Assembly: GCF_009834785.1 (NCBI RefSeq)
Contig: NZ_WUYX01000021.1
Coordinates: forward strand, 1 to 64,000
Origin: Natronorubrum halalkaliphilum
GTDB taxonomy: Archaea > Halobacteriota > Halobacteria > Halobacteriales > Natrialbaceae
DNA: 64,000 nucleotides
Reading direction: 5' to 3'
Positions 55,191 to 63,347 of this stretch are shown in pieces. The translations under genes were made by a program, and so were the position numbers. The notes beneath the pieces were generated by a model, which did no database searches, was not told the DNA's origin, and saw only the letters and a program-made list of their open reading frames with translations. Position 1 is the stretch's first letter. The number at the start of each line of letters is the position of its first letter.

Positions 55191-55258
55191 ACCGAGAAAC
55201 CGGCCTGAGCGCCGGACTCGAGGCTACTTTTTTCGCGGTTGGGCCACCACTAGCCGAT

Positions 55259-55702
55259 ATGCCAACCGTTCTCGAGACGCACATCAAGAATCGATTCCGC
55301 GTCCAGCCGAATCACGCGAACAACAACGACACGCTCCACGGGGGCAACCTCATGAAGTGGCTCGACGAGGTCGGGGCGATGTCGGCGATGCGTTTTGCCG
55401 GCGAAACCTGCGTCACCGCCCGCGTGAACGAACTCGACTTCGAGCGGCCGATCGGTATCGGCGACACGGCGCTGGTCGAGGCGTTCGTCTACGACGCGGG
55501 CCGGACGAGCGTCCACGTCGGGCTTCGCGCCTGGCGCGAGGAACCCAGAAGCGGCCAGGCGGAGCGGACGACCGAATCGTCGTTCACCTTCGTCGCCATC
55601 GACGAGGACGGATCGCCGGTTCCCGTACCGACGCTGTCCGTCGACACCGACCGGGGCCGTGAACTTCGCGAACGGATGCTCGAGAGGGAAGTCGGCGAGT
55701 AG
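55259..55702 (+). CDS. hot-dog acyl-CoA thioesterase
   Basis: A 147-residue hot-dog-fold enzyme hydrolysing acyl-CoA thioesters. The stretch HANNNDTLHGGNLMKWLDEVGAMSAMRFAG (about 19-48) is the conserved substrate and catalytic region, and DFERPIGIGD (about 60-69) follows. Length is normal for the YciA/BFIT-type family. ATG 55259. Chain-length preference unknown. Confidence 0.9.
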   Translation: MPTVLETHIKNRFRVQPNHANNNDTLHGGNLMKWLDEVGAMSAMRFAGETCVTARVNELDFERPIGIGDTALVEAFVYDAGRTSVHVGLRAWREEPRSGQAERTTESSFTFVAIDEDGSPVPVPTLSVDTDRGRELRERMLEREVGE

Positions 55703-55757
55703 TCACGCCGACTCGCGAGGGGTATCAGATCGATCAGAAACCGCAAGAACACGACGT

Positions 55758-57146
55758 TCAGTCCCGGACGACTGACTCCTCGTCGGCGGCCTGCTCCTCG
55801 TCGGCGTCGGGTGGCCGCTCGAGTTTTCGCAGTCTCGCCTTTAGAATTCGCGTGTTCTCGACGGTTTCGACGGTGATTCGAACGCCGTCGTAGGTGATCT
55901 CCTCGCCTTCCTCGACGAGGCGACCCGCGCGGTTGAAGATGAAGCCGGCGATCGTCTCGAACTCCTGGCCCTCCGGCAGATCGATATCGAGGGCTTCGTT
56001 GACGTCCTCGATGTTGACCTCGCCGCGGACGATCACGGTGCGCTCGTCGACTTCCTCCACCGGTTCGTCCTCGCCGGATTTGAGTATCTCGCCGACGATT
56101 TCTTCGATCATGTCCTCGACGGTGACCAGTCCCTCGGTCGTGCCGAACTCGTCGATGACGATGGCCATGTGCATCCGGTTTTCCCGCATCTCGGTAAGGA
56201 GTTCGTCGACGTTCTTCGACTCGGGAACGTGCAGCGTCGGCTGGATGAGATCGTCGAGTTGGAGGTTCTCGGCCTCGGTTTCGCCGTAGTTGAGATCGCG
56301 GACGAGGTCGCGGATGTGGACGACTCCCTGGACGTTGTCGAGGCTGCCCTCGTAGACCGGCACGCGAGCGTGACCGCTCTGAATACAGGTCTCGATGGCT
56401 TCGTCGATGTCCGCGTCTTTCGGAACGGCGGTCATATCCAGCCGAGGAGTCATCACCTCCTTGACGATCGTGTTGTTGAAGCGAAAGATTCGCGTGAGCA
56501 TCTCGTGTTCTTCCTCCTCGAGGACGCCCTCGCGTTCGCCGGACTCGATCATCTCTTGGATCTCGTCACGGGTGACGTATGGCGACTCGATCGCACCCGT
56601 CGAGCCGATGAGTTTGTTGACCTGTCTGGTGAGGTAGTCGAAGAGAATAATCAGCGGATACAGCAGGTACTCCGTGGCTTTCAGCGGTTTCGAGATTCGA
56701 ATCGACCACGACTCGGTGTTTTCGACCGCGTAGGACTTGGGGACGCTCTCGCCGAAGAGGAGGACAAGTGCGGTGATGCCGAACGTCGCGAGCAAGACGC
56801 CGACCAGGCCGCCGAAGTGGATCGACAGGACCGCCGTCGCGATCGATGACATCGCGATGTTGACGATGTTGTTCCCCACCAGAATCGTCACGAGGAGTCT
56901 GTGTGGATCGTCTTTGAGGCTTTTGACCAGTGTCGCGCCGGGCACGTCGTCCTCGACCATCCCCTCGAGACGGTGTTTGGGAAGGTTGAACATCGCGATT
57001 TCGGAGGACGAAAAGAACCCGGAAAGAACGATAAGAACGGCCACAGCGAACACACCGAGAATCGTCACCGTCGACTGATCGATTTCCAAGCCCACGACTG
57101 GGACCTGGTAGGCGACCACGGCCTCGAGCAGCGGAAAGAACGCCAT
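55758..57146 (-). CDS. CNNM/CBS-domain membrane protein (CorC_HlyC family)
   Basis: A 462-residue protein. Four hydrophobic segments of the CNNM/DUF21 domain (about 28-170, with GFFSSSEIAMFNL), a CBS pair (about 215-340, with VYEGSLDNVQGVVHIRDL and IVIDEFGTTEGLVTVED), and a CorC_HlyC C-terminal domain (about 355-445, IVRGEVNIEDVNEALDIDLPE). The CNNM family is linked to magnesium/divalent cation homeostasis. ATG 57146. Confidence 0.92.
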   Translation of the reverse strand: MAFFPLLEAVVAYQVPVVGLEIDQSTVTILGVFAVAVLIVLSGFFSSSEIAMFNLPKHRLEGMVEDDVPGATLVKSLKDDPHRLLVTILVGNNIVNIAMSSIATAVLSIHFGGLVGVLLATFGITALVLLFGESVPKSYAVENTESWSIRISKPLKATEYLLYPLIILFDYLTRQVNKLIGSTGAIESPYVTRDEIQEMIESGEREGVLEEEEHEMLTRIFRFNNTIVKEVMTPRLDMTAVPKDADIDEAIETCIQSGHARVPVYEGSLDNVQGVVHIRDLVRDLNYGETEAENLQLDDLIQPTLHVPESKNVDELLTEMRENRMHMAIVIDEFGTTEGLVTVEDMIEEIVGEILKSGEDEPVEEVDERTVIVRGEVNIEDVNEALDIDLPEGQEFETIAGFIFNRAGRLVEEGEEITYDGVRITVETVENTRILKARLRKLERPPDADEEQAADEESVVRD

Positions 57147-57242
57147 TGATGTCGTGATTTATAGCCGGATCGGTTAACCGTTTACCATTTAGGGGTCCGC
57201 TCGGCCGCCGACGATACGTTTACCCGCCCGTTTCCCGAACGA

Positions 57243-57560
57243 ATGGGTATGGGAGCATCCGCCAGTGCAGACGGCGACGCACCGATCACGTTCTATCGAC
57301 TGCAAGCGTGTCCGTACTGCGAACGCGTCGCTCGACTGCTCGAGGAGTACGACCTGACGTATCAGTCGCGGTTCGTCGAACCGATGCACTCGCGGCGTGA
57401 CGTCGTCAAGCGAGTCGCCGGCGTCCGCACCGTTCCGGTCATCGTCGACGACGAAACCGGCGTCACGATGGCCGAGAGTGCGAACATCGTCAGCTACCTC
57501 GAGAAGACCTACGGCGACGACGGTGCCGAAGCGACCACGGCGGCCGGAGGTGAGAACTGA
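57243..57560 (+). CDS. glutaredoxin-like protein
   Basis: A 105-residue thioredoxin-fold protein with the redox motif CPYC (Cys23, Cys26), TVPVI cis-proline region and a GST-N-like helix (SANIVSYLEKTYG). Start ATG 57243, or the ATG at 57249. Haloarchaea use gamma-glutamylcysteine rather than glutathione, so the real partner thiol may be that. It overlaps the next gene by one base (TGATG), so the two are coupled. Confidence 0.9.
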   Translation: MGMGASASADGDAPITFYRLQACPYCERVARLLEEYDLTYQSRFVEPMHSRRDVVKRVAGVRTVPVIVDDETGVTMAESANIVSYLEKTYGDDGAEATTAAGGEN

Positions 57561-58072
57561 TGCCCGACTTCGAAGTCGTCGATCTCGGGCCCGCAGATGG
57601 CGTCGAATCGGGGACGAAAGCCGCCGACTTCGCTCGGCCGCTGGTCACCGACGAATTCTGGGAGGATCGAAGCCTGTCCGACGTCGTCGCCGACGACGGC
57701 CGAACGATCCTCGTCTTTACCCCCATGATCGGGTCGTTCGTCGGCAAGTACGTCTGGGAAGAACTCGACGAGCGCGACTGGTTCGATCGTGCGGATCGCA
57801 TCGTCGGCGTGACGGCGTCGACACCCTACGGCGTTTCGCGGTTCCTCGACGAAAACGAGTTCCCGTTCGCGATCTTCTCGGACCCGAGCAACGAGATCGC
57901 CGACGCCTACGGCGTCCCCCACGACCTCGACGGGATGGCGGGCCTCAGCGAACCGCGAATCGCCGTCTTCGCTCTCGAACCGGACCTGACCGTCGAAACG
58001 AGCTGGGTCGCCACCGAGTGGCCCGAGTTCCCAGACTACGACGACCTCGAGCGCCAACTGGGACTCGAGTGA
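57560..58072 (+). CDS. redoxin-domain protein without cysteine
   Basis: A 170-residue thioredoxin/AhpC-like protein. The fold is visible: FARPLVTDEFWEDRSLSDVV, TILVFTPMIGSF, FPFAIFSDPSNEIADAYGV and IAVFALEPDLTVETSW. The peroxidatic Cys expected in the TPMIGSF region is missing and the whole protein has no cysteine, so it cannot be a normal peroxiredoxin. It is translationally coupled to the glutaredoxin-like gene, which suggests a joint role. ATG 57560. Confidence 0.85.
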   Translation: MPDFEVVDLGPADGVESGTKAADFARPLVTDEFWEDRSLSDVVADDGRTILVFTPMIGSFVGKYVWEELDERDWFDRADRIVGVTASTPYGVSRFLDENEFPFAIFSDPSNEIADAYGVPHDLDGMAGLSEPRIAVFALEPDLTVETSWVATEWPEFPDYDDLERQLGLE

Positions 58073-58142
58073 GTTGCAATCCGAGCCCGCCACGAACGAA
58101 CAGGACGGTACGTTTTTGCCGCCGACACGGCGATGACTAGCC

Positions 58143-58769
58143 ATGAATGCGGACGATCTCGAGCGCGCGGTAACGGCGATCCGAGACGGCGGACTGGTGG
58201 TGTATCCGACCGAAACCGTCTACGGTCTCGGTGCCGACGCGCTCGATTCCGACGCCGTCGAGCGTGTGTTCGCGGTCAAGGGCCGTGACCGGTCGAAGCC
58301 GGTCTCGTTCGCCGTGCCGACGTTCGAGGCGGCAGTCGAGGAAGGGTACGTTCGGGTGAGCGATCGCGAACGCGAGTTCGCCGAGGAATTCCTTCCGGGG
58401 CCCGTGACGCTGCTTTGCGAGCGACGGGGGGTCATCTCCGACACGCTCACCGCGGGCAACGATCGGGTCGGCGTTCGCGTGCCCGACTGCGAGCCCGCAC
58501 TCGAGTTCCTTGAGCACGCGGAACGGCCGATCACCGCAACGAGCGCCAACGTCAGCGGCGAGCCGAGCGCGAAACGGGTCGACGACATCGGCGAGCAGGT
58601 GCTCGACGAAGCAGTCGTCCTCGAGGCAGATTACCTGTACGACTCGCCGCAGCGATCTGCGGGCGACGAGAGCGAGCCGGCGAGCACCGTCGTGGACATC
58701 GCGTCGGGAACGATTCACCGCCGCGGCGCGCTGGACGACGAGATCGAAGCGTGGCTCGAGGAGCAGTGA
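58143..58769 (+). CDS. L-threonylcarbamoyladenylate synthase (Sua5/YrdC)
   Basis: A 208-residue YrdC-domain enzyme for the first step of the t6A tRNA modification: threonine, bicarbonate and ATP to threonylcarbamoyl-AMP. Family stretches: YPTETVYGLGADAL (20-33), VKGRDRSKP, GPVTLLCERR, TATSANVSGEPSA. It lacks the C-terminal Sua5 domain, as many YrdC proteins do. ATG 58143, about 70 bp after the redoxin gene. Confidence 0.94.
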   Translation: MNADDLERAVTAIRDGGLVVYPTETVYGLGADALDSDAVERVFAVKGRDRSKPVSFAVPTFEAAVEEGYVRVSDREREFAEEFLPGPVTLLCERRGVISDTLTAGNDRVGVRVPDCEPALEFLEHAERPITATSANVSGEPSAKRVDDIGEQVLDEAVVLEADYLYDSPQRSAGDESEPASTVVDIASGTIHRRGALDDEIEAWLEEQ

Positions 58770-58781
58770 CGGCGTTACTGA

Positions 58782-58972
58782 TACTGTCGGACAGCAGTCA
58801 TTGATACGGATTGTTGTAACTAGTTACCGCCGATCACCAGAGACGGGGTCGGTGATCGGCGGTCATTGACTACAGGAAACCGTATGAGAAGTCGGTCGCG
58901 AATTCGCGGCCGTCCTCGGGGATGACGGCCGCAGTAGCGCGACCGATCTTCGAATCGTTCTGTCCGGCAGTA
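58782..58972. repeat. palindromic element, TACTG family, carrying a nested TACGG element
   Basis: The outer element is flanked by TGA at 58779-58781 and 58973-58975. Ends: TACTGTCGGACAGCAG and inverted TACTGCCGGACAGAAC. Without the insert (58805-58884 plus one TGA copy) it is 108 bp, matching the 107-109 bp of its relatives. Confidence 0.85.
58805..58884. repeat. nested palindromic element, TACGG family (80 bp)
   Basis: Flanked by TGA at 58802-58804 and 58885-58887. Left end TACGGATTGTTGTAA; inverted right end TACGGTTTCCTGTAG. Stem ACCGCCGATCACC / GGTGATCGGCGGT. It interrupts the TACTG element, whose uninterrupted form exists at 53978-54086. Confidence 0.9.
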
Positions 58973-59039
58973 TGACACCCGTCGAACCGGAATCGACGGA
59001 CGGCCCGCATAGCTGCTGTCGGCGCTGCCAGAAAACAGG

Positions 59040-59399
59040 TTAGTCGGCCGTTTGTTCGCGTCCGGCGGGAGCGTGCTGGTCGCCTCGAGTACCGGTCAGG
59101 AGCCGGTGGCTGCGTCGAGCCATCGACGCTACGAACCGCACGATGTTTTTCGGGCCGGTCTGGGGACCGGGGGCGCGATAGCACACGATCAGCGTCCACA
59201 TCGCCGCCACACCGGCCGAGCCGAGCGCCGAGAACCGCATCCCCATGGTCGCGTAGGTGAACGAGTAGATCGCCCCGATGGCCATCGACGGAAAACTCGA
59301 CCCGAGGGGGATTCGAGCGGACGAGTCCCGAACCGTGGGTGCGAGGAAGACGATCGAGAGGACGCTTCCAGCGAGGAACACGAAGTCTTGCCACATCAT
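59040..59399 (-). CDS. three-helix membrane protein, MMWQD family (copy 2)
   Basis: A 119-residue paralogue of the protein at 35492-35872. The first ~77 residues are similar throughout: MMWQDFVFLAGSVLSIVFLAPTVRDSSARIPLG. Both start ATG ATG TGG. Three hydrophobic segments are followed by an Arg/His-rich tail unrelated to that of the other copy. Function unknown. Confidence 0.8.
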   Translation of the reverse strand: MMWQDFVFLAGSVLSIVFLAPTVRDSSARIPLGSSFPSMAIGAIYSFTYATMGMRFSALGSAGVAAMWTLIVCYRAPGPQTGPKNIVRFVASMARRSHRLLTGTRGDQHAPAGREQTAD

Positions 59400-59517
59400 C
59401 AGTGAATCGGTTACTCGGTTACGAGTAAAAGGTTCACGGTATCGGGTCGGGGCGGACGGTAAATCGTCCGGAATAGAGATGTTCAGGGTTCAGTACAGGT
59501 ACTCTCGAAGACGGATA

Positions 59518-60204
59518 TTAGCGAAAATCGAGCAGTGACCGAAGCGTTCGCGTCCGGACGCCACACTGCGTCGCGAACTCGCAGGACTTACACTTCGACC
59601 GATTGCTGGTCCGAGCCGGCGGGCCGTCGAGTTCCCGGACCGTCCGGAGCGCTCGCCGATACCGCGCCTTCCGGCGCGTCGTCAGGTCGACGGTTCGAAC
59701 GACGCCGCAGGCGGGGTACTCGAGCCAGACGCGATCGACCGACGTCTGGTGTTCCCAGGCCAGCGCCTTCGCGGCGCCAACGGCCTGGACCGACTGCGCC
59801 TCCCAGACGCCCTGTTCGGGCGGTTCGCCGGTCGAGATTACGACGGGCTCGAGGGGATCCTCGAGCACCTTGTGGACGATCCCGCGACAGTGCCGGCCGG
59901 TTGCGAGGACGTTTCGATCGACGGGTTCGCAGAGACGTGCCCAGTGGCCGTCGTCGGTAAGACGGTCACGGGTCGCCGCGAGTCGGTCGCGATACCGGGC
60001 GGCGGGAACGGCGATGGGTTCCGCCTCGAGGGCGTCCGCCGGAGCGGCGAGCAACTCCTCGTACCGCATCGCGAGTGCGCGGATCGATTCGACCTCCGGC
60101 GGCGGCTCCCGGTCCGCCTCGTCGCTCGTCCGCTGGTAGTAGCACTTCCGCGGACAGTACGCCGCCGTCCGCAGATCGCTGAAGGAAACGTGGGCTCGAG
60201 ACAC
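59518..60204 (-). CDS. Cas4-like Fe-S protein, likely nuclease-inactive
   Basis: A 228-residue stand-alone protein of the Cas4/RecB-like type. The Fe-S cysteine layout of Cas4 is complete: Cys17 near the N-terminus and Cys205, Cys208, Cys214 (CX2CX5C) near the C-terminus; Cys21 is also present. The PD-(D/E)XK core looks degraded: the GxxD position reads GIVH, and the E-x-K strand reads VVISTG. The following helix (EAQSVQAVGAAKAL) keeps the QxxxY-like region in part. No CRISPR array or other cas gene is nearby. A DNA- or RNA-binding role without cutting is possible (inference). Confidence 0.8.
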   Translation of the reverse strand: MSRAHVSFSDLRTAAYCPRKCYYQRTSDEADREPPPEVESIRALAMRYEELLAAPADALEAEPIAVPAARYRDRLAATRDRLTDDGHWARLCEPVDRNVLATGRHCRGIVHKVLEDPLEPVVISTGEPPEQGVWEAQSVQAVGAAKALAWEHQTSVDRVWLEYPACGVVRTVDLTTRRKARYRRALRTVRELDGPPARTSNRSKCKSCEFATQCGVRTRTLRSLLDFR

Positions 60205-60395
60205 GACCGGTCTGGCCGCTCCTTCGCATAAAAAGGCTCGTGGAAAGGCCGGTCCGACTCCGCGGTAGTTGGCTGCGCCTCGGAAGAGGACACGAAGTCG
60301 TACCGATCGCGAGTGGAGCGCCGCTCGGCCGCTTTGTTCGCGGGGGTATCCGAAGTCGACTCGAGAGACGGAAAGAAAGAACCCCGCGTTCCGTA

Positions 60396-60502
60396 TACTG
60401 TCGGGAAGCAGTCAATACGAAGCCGATCGTGAATTCGGGGTCGTCGCCGACGGTGACGACTCCAGCAAAACGATCGGCGTCACGTCGTTCTGTCCAACAG
60501 TA
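60396..60502. repeat. palindromic element, TACTG family (107 bp)
   Basis: Left end TACTGTCGGGAAGCAG; inverted right end TACTGTTGGACAGAACG. The right flank TCA (60503-60505) is the complement of the stop codon TGA of the membrane-protein gene. The left flank is GTA, so the direct repeat is not kept here. Interior pairs GCCGATCGT with ACGATCGGC and GTCGTC with GACGAC. Confidence 0.75.
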
Positions 60503-60901
60503 TCAGTCCGGGCTCCAGCCGCCGAGATCCCGAGCGACGAGCAGGTGACCGAGGACGTAGAACGGAATCAGGAGCGCAACGCCGATCATGGTGTCGACAG
60601 CGATTTCGCCCGAAATCGGCGGCAGAAACACGAAGGCCACTACGGCGGCGCCCCCGATTGCGATGACGAGGATGCGTCCACCGATCCCGAGATCGCGGGC
60701 CATCGAATCGATCTGCCGACCGATCGGCGACTGCGCGAGTGGCCCCATTACGAGCGCGCCGATGACGACGCCGACGGCAACCCAGCGCCAGTCGTCGACG
60801 GTGGACGCGTTGAGCGCCACGAGGAGGACGCCACAGACGGCGCCGACGAGGTCGCTCTTCGTCGGCGGCCGATTCGGAAAGACCCCATACCAGCGTTGCA
60901 T
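60503..60901 (-). CDS. membrane protein with four helices, unknown function
   Basis: A 132-residue membrane protein, opening MQRWYGVFPNRPPTKSDLVG. About four hydrophobic segments (21-31, 39-55, 72-92, 100-120). No family recognised. ATG 60901 is chosen because the frame upstream crosses a palindromic element. Its TGA stop forms the flank of a TACTG element. Confidence 0.7.
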   Translation of the reverse strand: MQRWYGVFPNRPPTKSDLVGAVCGVLLVALNASTVDDWRWVAVGVVIGALVMGPLAQSPIGRQIDSMARDLGIGGRILVIAIGGAAVVAFVFLPPISGEIAVDTMIGVALLIPFYVLGHLLVARDLGGWSPD

Positions 60902-60990
60902 TCCCCTCGAGTCTCGATTATCGCGGCCGGATCGAATAGCTATCGGTTTGCCAACAGCTCCGACGGAACGGGCTTCGGTCGACCGCTTGA

Positions 60991-61070
60991 GACGGTTTAC
61001 TGTAGTCAATGACCGCCGATCACCGACCCCGTCCCTGGTGATCGGCGGTAACTAGTTACAGCAATCCGTA
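60991..61070. repeat. palindromic mobile-like element, TACGG family (80 bp)
   Basis: Flanked by TGA at 60988-60990 and 61071-61073. Left end GACGGTTTACTGTA; inverted right end TACGGATTGCTGTAAC. Stem as in the nested copy at 58805-58884, of which it is nearly the reverse complement. It lies between divergent genes, not at a gene end. Confidence 0.85.
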
Positions 61071-61153
61071 TGAGACAACGACACCGCAACTATCGCTCCC
61101 CGGCGCACACACAACCGACGAACTGAAGGTCCCGTTGTCCGAGAGGAAACGTG

Positions 61154-61744
61154 ATGGCCGACGAACTGAAGCGACGGCTCGTCCACTCGAGCGGAGCGGG
61201 TCTCGTCGCCCTCTACCTCCTCGCAGAGTACTTCGAACTCGGACTCACGTGGCCCCGGTTTCAGCTCCTGATGGTCGTCCTCGCGGTCGGCACGATCGGC
61301 CTCGAGTTCCTCCGACTCCGCGCCGGCCTCGACTGGGCGCTGTACGACAAACTGACCCGCGACTACGAACAGAATCAGTTCGCGGGCTACGGCTACTACA
61401 TGGTGAGCATGACGGTCGCCGTGCTCGTATTTCCGCCCGAAGTTGCGTTACCCGCGATGTTGATGCTCGCGATCGGCGACCCGATCAGCGGGGCCGTCTC
61501 CGACGACAGCCTCAAGTTCGTCAAGGGACCGAAGGTGCTCGTCACGATGTTCGTCGTGAGCGCGATCATCGCCGCGCCGTTTCTCTACGAGACCCCGCTG
61601 GCCGTGCTCGCGGCAGCGGTCGGCGCGACCGTCGCCGACGGCATCAAGGTCCGGATCGGCGATTTCATCGTCGACGACAACCTGACGATTCCCATCTACG
61701 CGGGCCTATTAGCGTATCTGGTCCTCGAGTTCGCGCCCGTCTGA
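61154..61744 (+). CDS. dolichol-kinase-like / phytol-kinase-family membrane protein
   Basis: A 196-residue membrane protein with six to seven hydrophobic helices. The opening DELKRRLVHSSGAGLVALYLL and the polar segment AIGDPISGAVSD...KFVKGPKVLVTMFVVS correspond to the CTP:polyprenol kinase family, where GDxxAs and KS/TxEGt-like motifs bind nucleotide. It may phosphorylate an isoprenoid alcohol for lipid or glycan synthesis. ATG 61154 is used; a GTG codon sits directly before it. Confidence 0.78.
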   Translation: MADELKRRLVHSSGAGLVALYLLAEYFELGLTWPRFQLLMVVLAVGTIGLEFLRLRAGLDWALYDKLTRDYEQNQFAGYGYYMVSMTVAVLVFPPEVALPAMLMLAIGDPISGAVSDDSLKFVKGPKVLVTMFVVSAIIAAPFLYETPLAVLAAAVGATVADGIKVRIGDFIVDDNLTIPIYAGLLAYLVLEFAPV

Positions 61745-61806
61745 TCGAATTTTTTCGCGGATATCGGCAGCAACCGAGACGGCACACGCAACGCGTTGGA
61801 AGCCGA

Positions 61807-62148
61807 CTAGATGTCCGTCGCTCGGAACCGTCGGTAACTGAACCCGACGGCGGCGACGATCCAGCCGACGAGGACGACGAGTGCGAACGTCGGGTCCTCA
61901 TAGAACGCCGGGTCCGAGGGCGGCCGGACGAGCGTCCCGGCATCGAGGTCCGGGAACAGCCCAGTGAGCAGGTGCGTGTACGCGGCGATCGGGTTCAGCG
62001 CGGAGACGAACGCCACCCATTCGGGCGTCGTCTCGGGGAACGAGAGTTCGTGTCGAACGTAGAGTTCGGCTCGAGGGAACTGCACCCAGAGCTGGAAGAA
62101 AAAGAGGACGAAGACGCCGAACGCGGCCGGTTCCGGTATCGGCAACAC
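61807..62148 (-). pseudogene. remnant of ABC-2 type transporter permease (C-terminal part)
   Basis: The 113 residues look like the end of an ABC-2 permease: hydrophobic segments at each end, the loop ALNPIAAYTHLLTGLFPD typical of NosY-like proteins and the end VVAAVGFSYRRFRATDI style. The frame stops just upstream of the possible GTG at 62148, so the N-terminal half is missing. No ATPase gene is adjacent. I judge it a decayed, truncated gene. Confidence 0.6.
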
Positions 62149-62258
62149 CGTACCGGAAAGGTGCCCTCATGGCCGACGGTCACGGAGGAGGTGGTACAGT
62201 GAGACGGCTGTTGGATTTCGACGGCTCGTCGACAGCGAAAGCGGTGCTTGCGGAAAAA

Positions 62259-62444
<186 letters not shown>

Positions 62445-62492
62445 GGAGCGGTCGAAGAGAAGAGCGAAAGAGAGGAAGGGTTTCGTGGCCCA

Positions 62493-63002
62493 TCACGCGT
62501 TCAACCGCCAGAGCTCGAAATTGAGGACCGACGCGAACGTCACCCACGCGAGATACGGGACGAGCAAGGCCGCCGCCCGCCGGTCGACGCGCCGGAACGC
62601 CTCGATCGTCGCGACGACCAGCACCCAGAGAGCGAGGATGACGCCGAGACCGAGCAACGGGTTCTCGAGCGAGAAAAACGACGGCGTCCACGCGACGTTA
62701 AACGCCATCTGTACGACGAAGAGTCCGAGCGCGAGCCGTCGACCCGACGCGTCGCTCCTGCGCCAGACGAGCCAGAGCGCGACCCCCAGTAGCGTAAAGA
62801 GCAGCGTCCAGGCGATCGGAAACGCGATCCCAGGCGGGTAGAACCACGGCTTCTCGAGGCTCCGGAACCACGCCGTATCCGTCGAGGAGAAGACGCCCGG
62901 CAAACTCCCGACGATGTTGACGAGAAGGACGAATCCGACGGCTTGAATCAGCGGATCGGGGCCGGGCAACCGACGGGTGACGTTCGTGATGGAACTGGCC
63001 AT
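62493..63002 (-). CDS. TspO/MBR family protein
   Basis: A 169-residue five-helix membrane protein. Family motifs: WFRSLEKPWFYPPGIAFPIAWTLLFTLLGVALW (about 46-78), NVAWTPSFF (about 102-110) and the C-terminal YLAWVTFASVLNFELWRLN. TspO binds porphyrins and steroids and is linked to stress and light regulation. ATG 63002 (MASSITNV). Confidence 0.9.
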   Translation of the reverse strand: MASSITNVTRRLPGPDPLIQAVGFVLLVNIVGSLPGVFSSTDTAWFRSLEKPWFYPPGIAFPIAWTLLFTLLGVALWLVWRRSDASGRRLALGLFVVQMAFNVAWTPSFFSLENPLLGLGVILALWVLVVATIEAFRRVDRRAAALLVPYLAWVTFASVLNFELWRLNA

Positions 63003-63068
63003 GATCGAACGGACGGCTCGAGCGCGCAAAATACCTGCACTGGCAGCAGACAGTGTTCCCGGTTAGGG

Positions 63069-63347
63069 TTACCCGTCTCGGAGGGCGGTTGCGATCGACT
63101 CGAGTTCGGCCTTCCGGAACGGACGCTGTGCATCGGCGGGGTCGTTCTCGTCCGCGACGCCGATCGTCCAGAGAATGCCCGCGCGCATCTGGGGTTTCGA
63201 GGGGCGACCGTTCGTCTCGGGTTCGTAACCGACGGCCTCGCAGATCGCGGCGAGGGCTTCTTTCGTGAAGGCGGTCGACTCGAGACGTTCGTGCCGCCCG
63301 ACGGCTAGGCGGATTTCGTCCCGAAGATCGTCTACGGTGTCTGCCAT
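63069..63347 (-). CDS. small soluble haloarchaeal protein, unknown function
   Basis: A 92-residue charged protein without membrane segments: VDDLRDEIRLAVGRHERLESTAFTKEALAAICEAVGYEPE. Helix-rich, acidic and likely conserved in haloarchaea. ATG 63347. No function known. Confidence 0.75.
   Translation of the reverse strand: MADTVDDLRDEIRLAVGRHERLESTAFTKEALAAICEAVGYEPETNGRPSKPQMRAGILWTIGVADENDPADAQRPFRKAELESIATALRDG

Noticed and set aside
59518-60204. A CRISPR-Cas locus around the Cas4-like gene
   Set aside because: No direct-repeat/spacer array and no cas1, cas2 or effector gene is visible in the flanking 10 kb.
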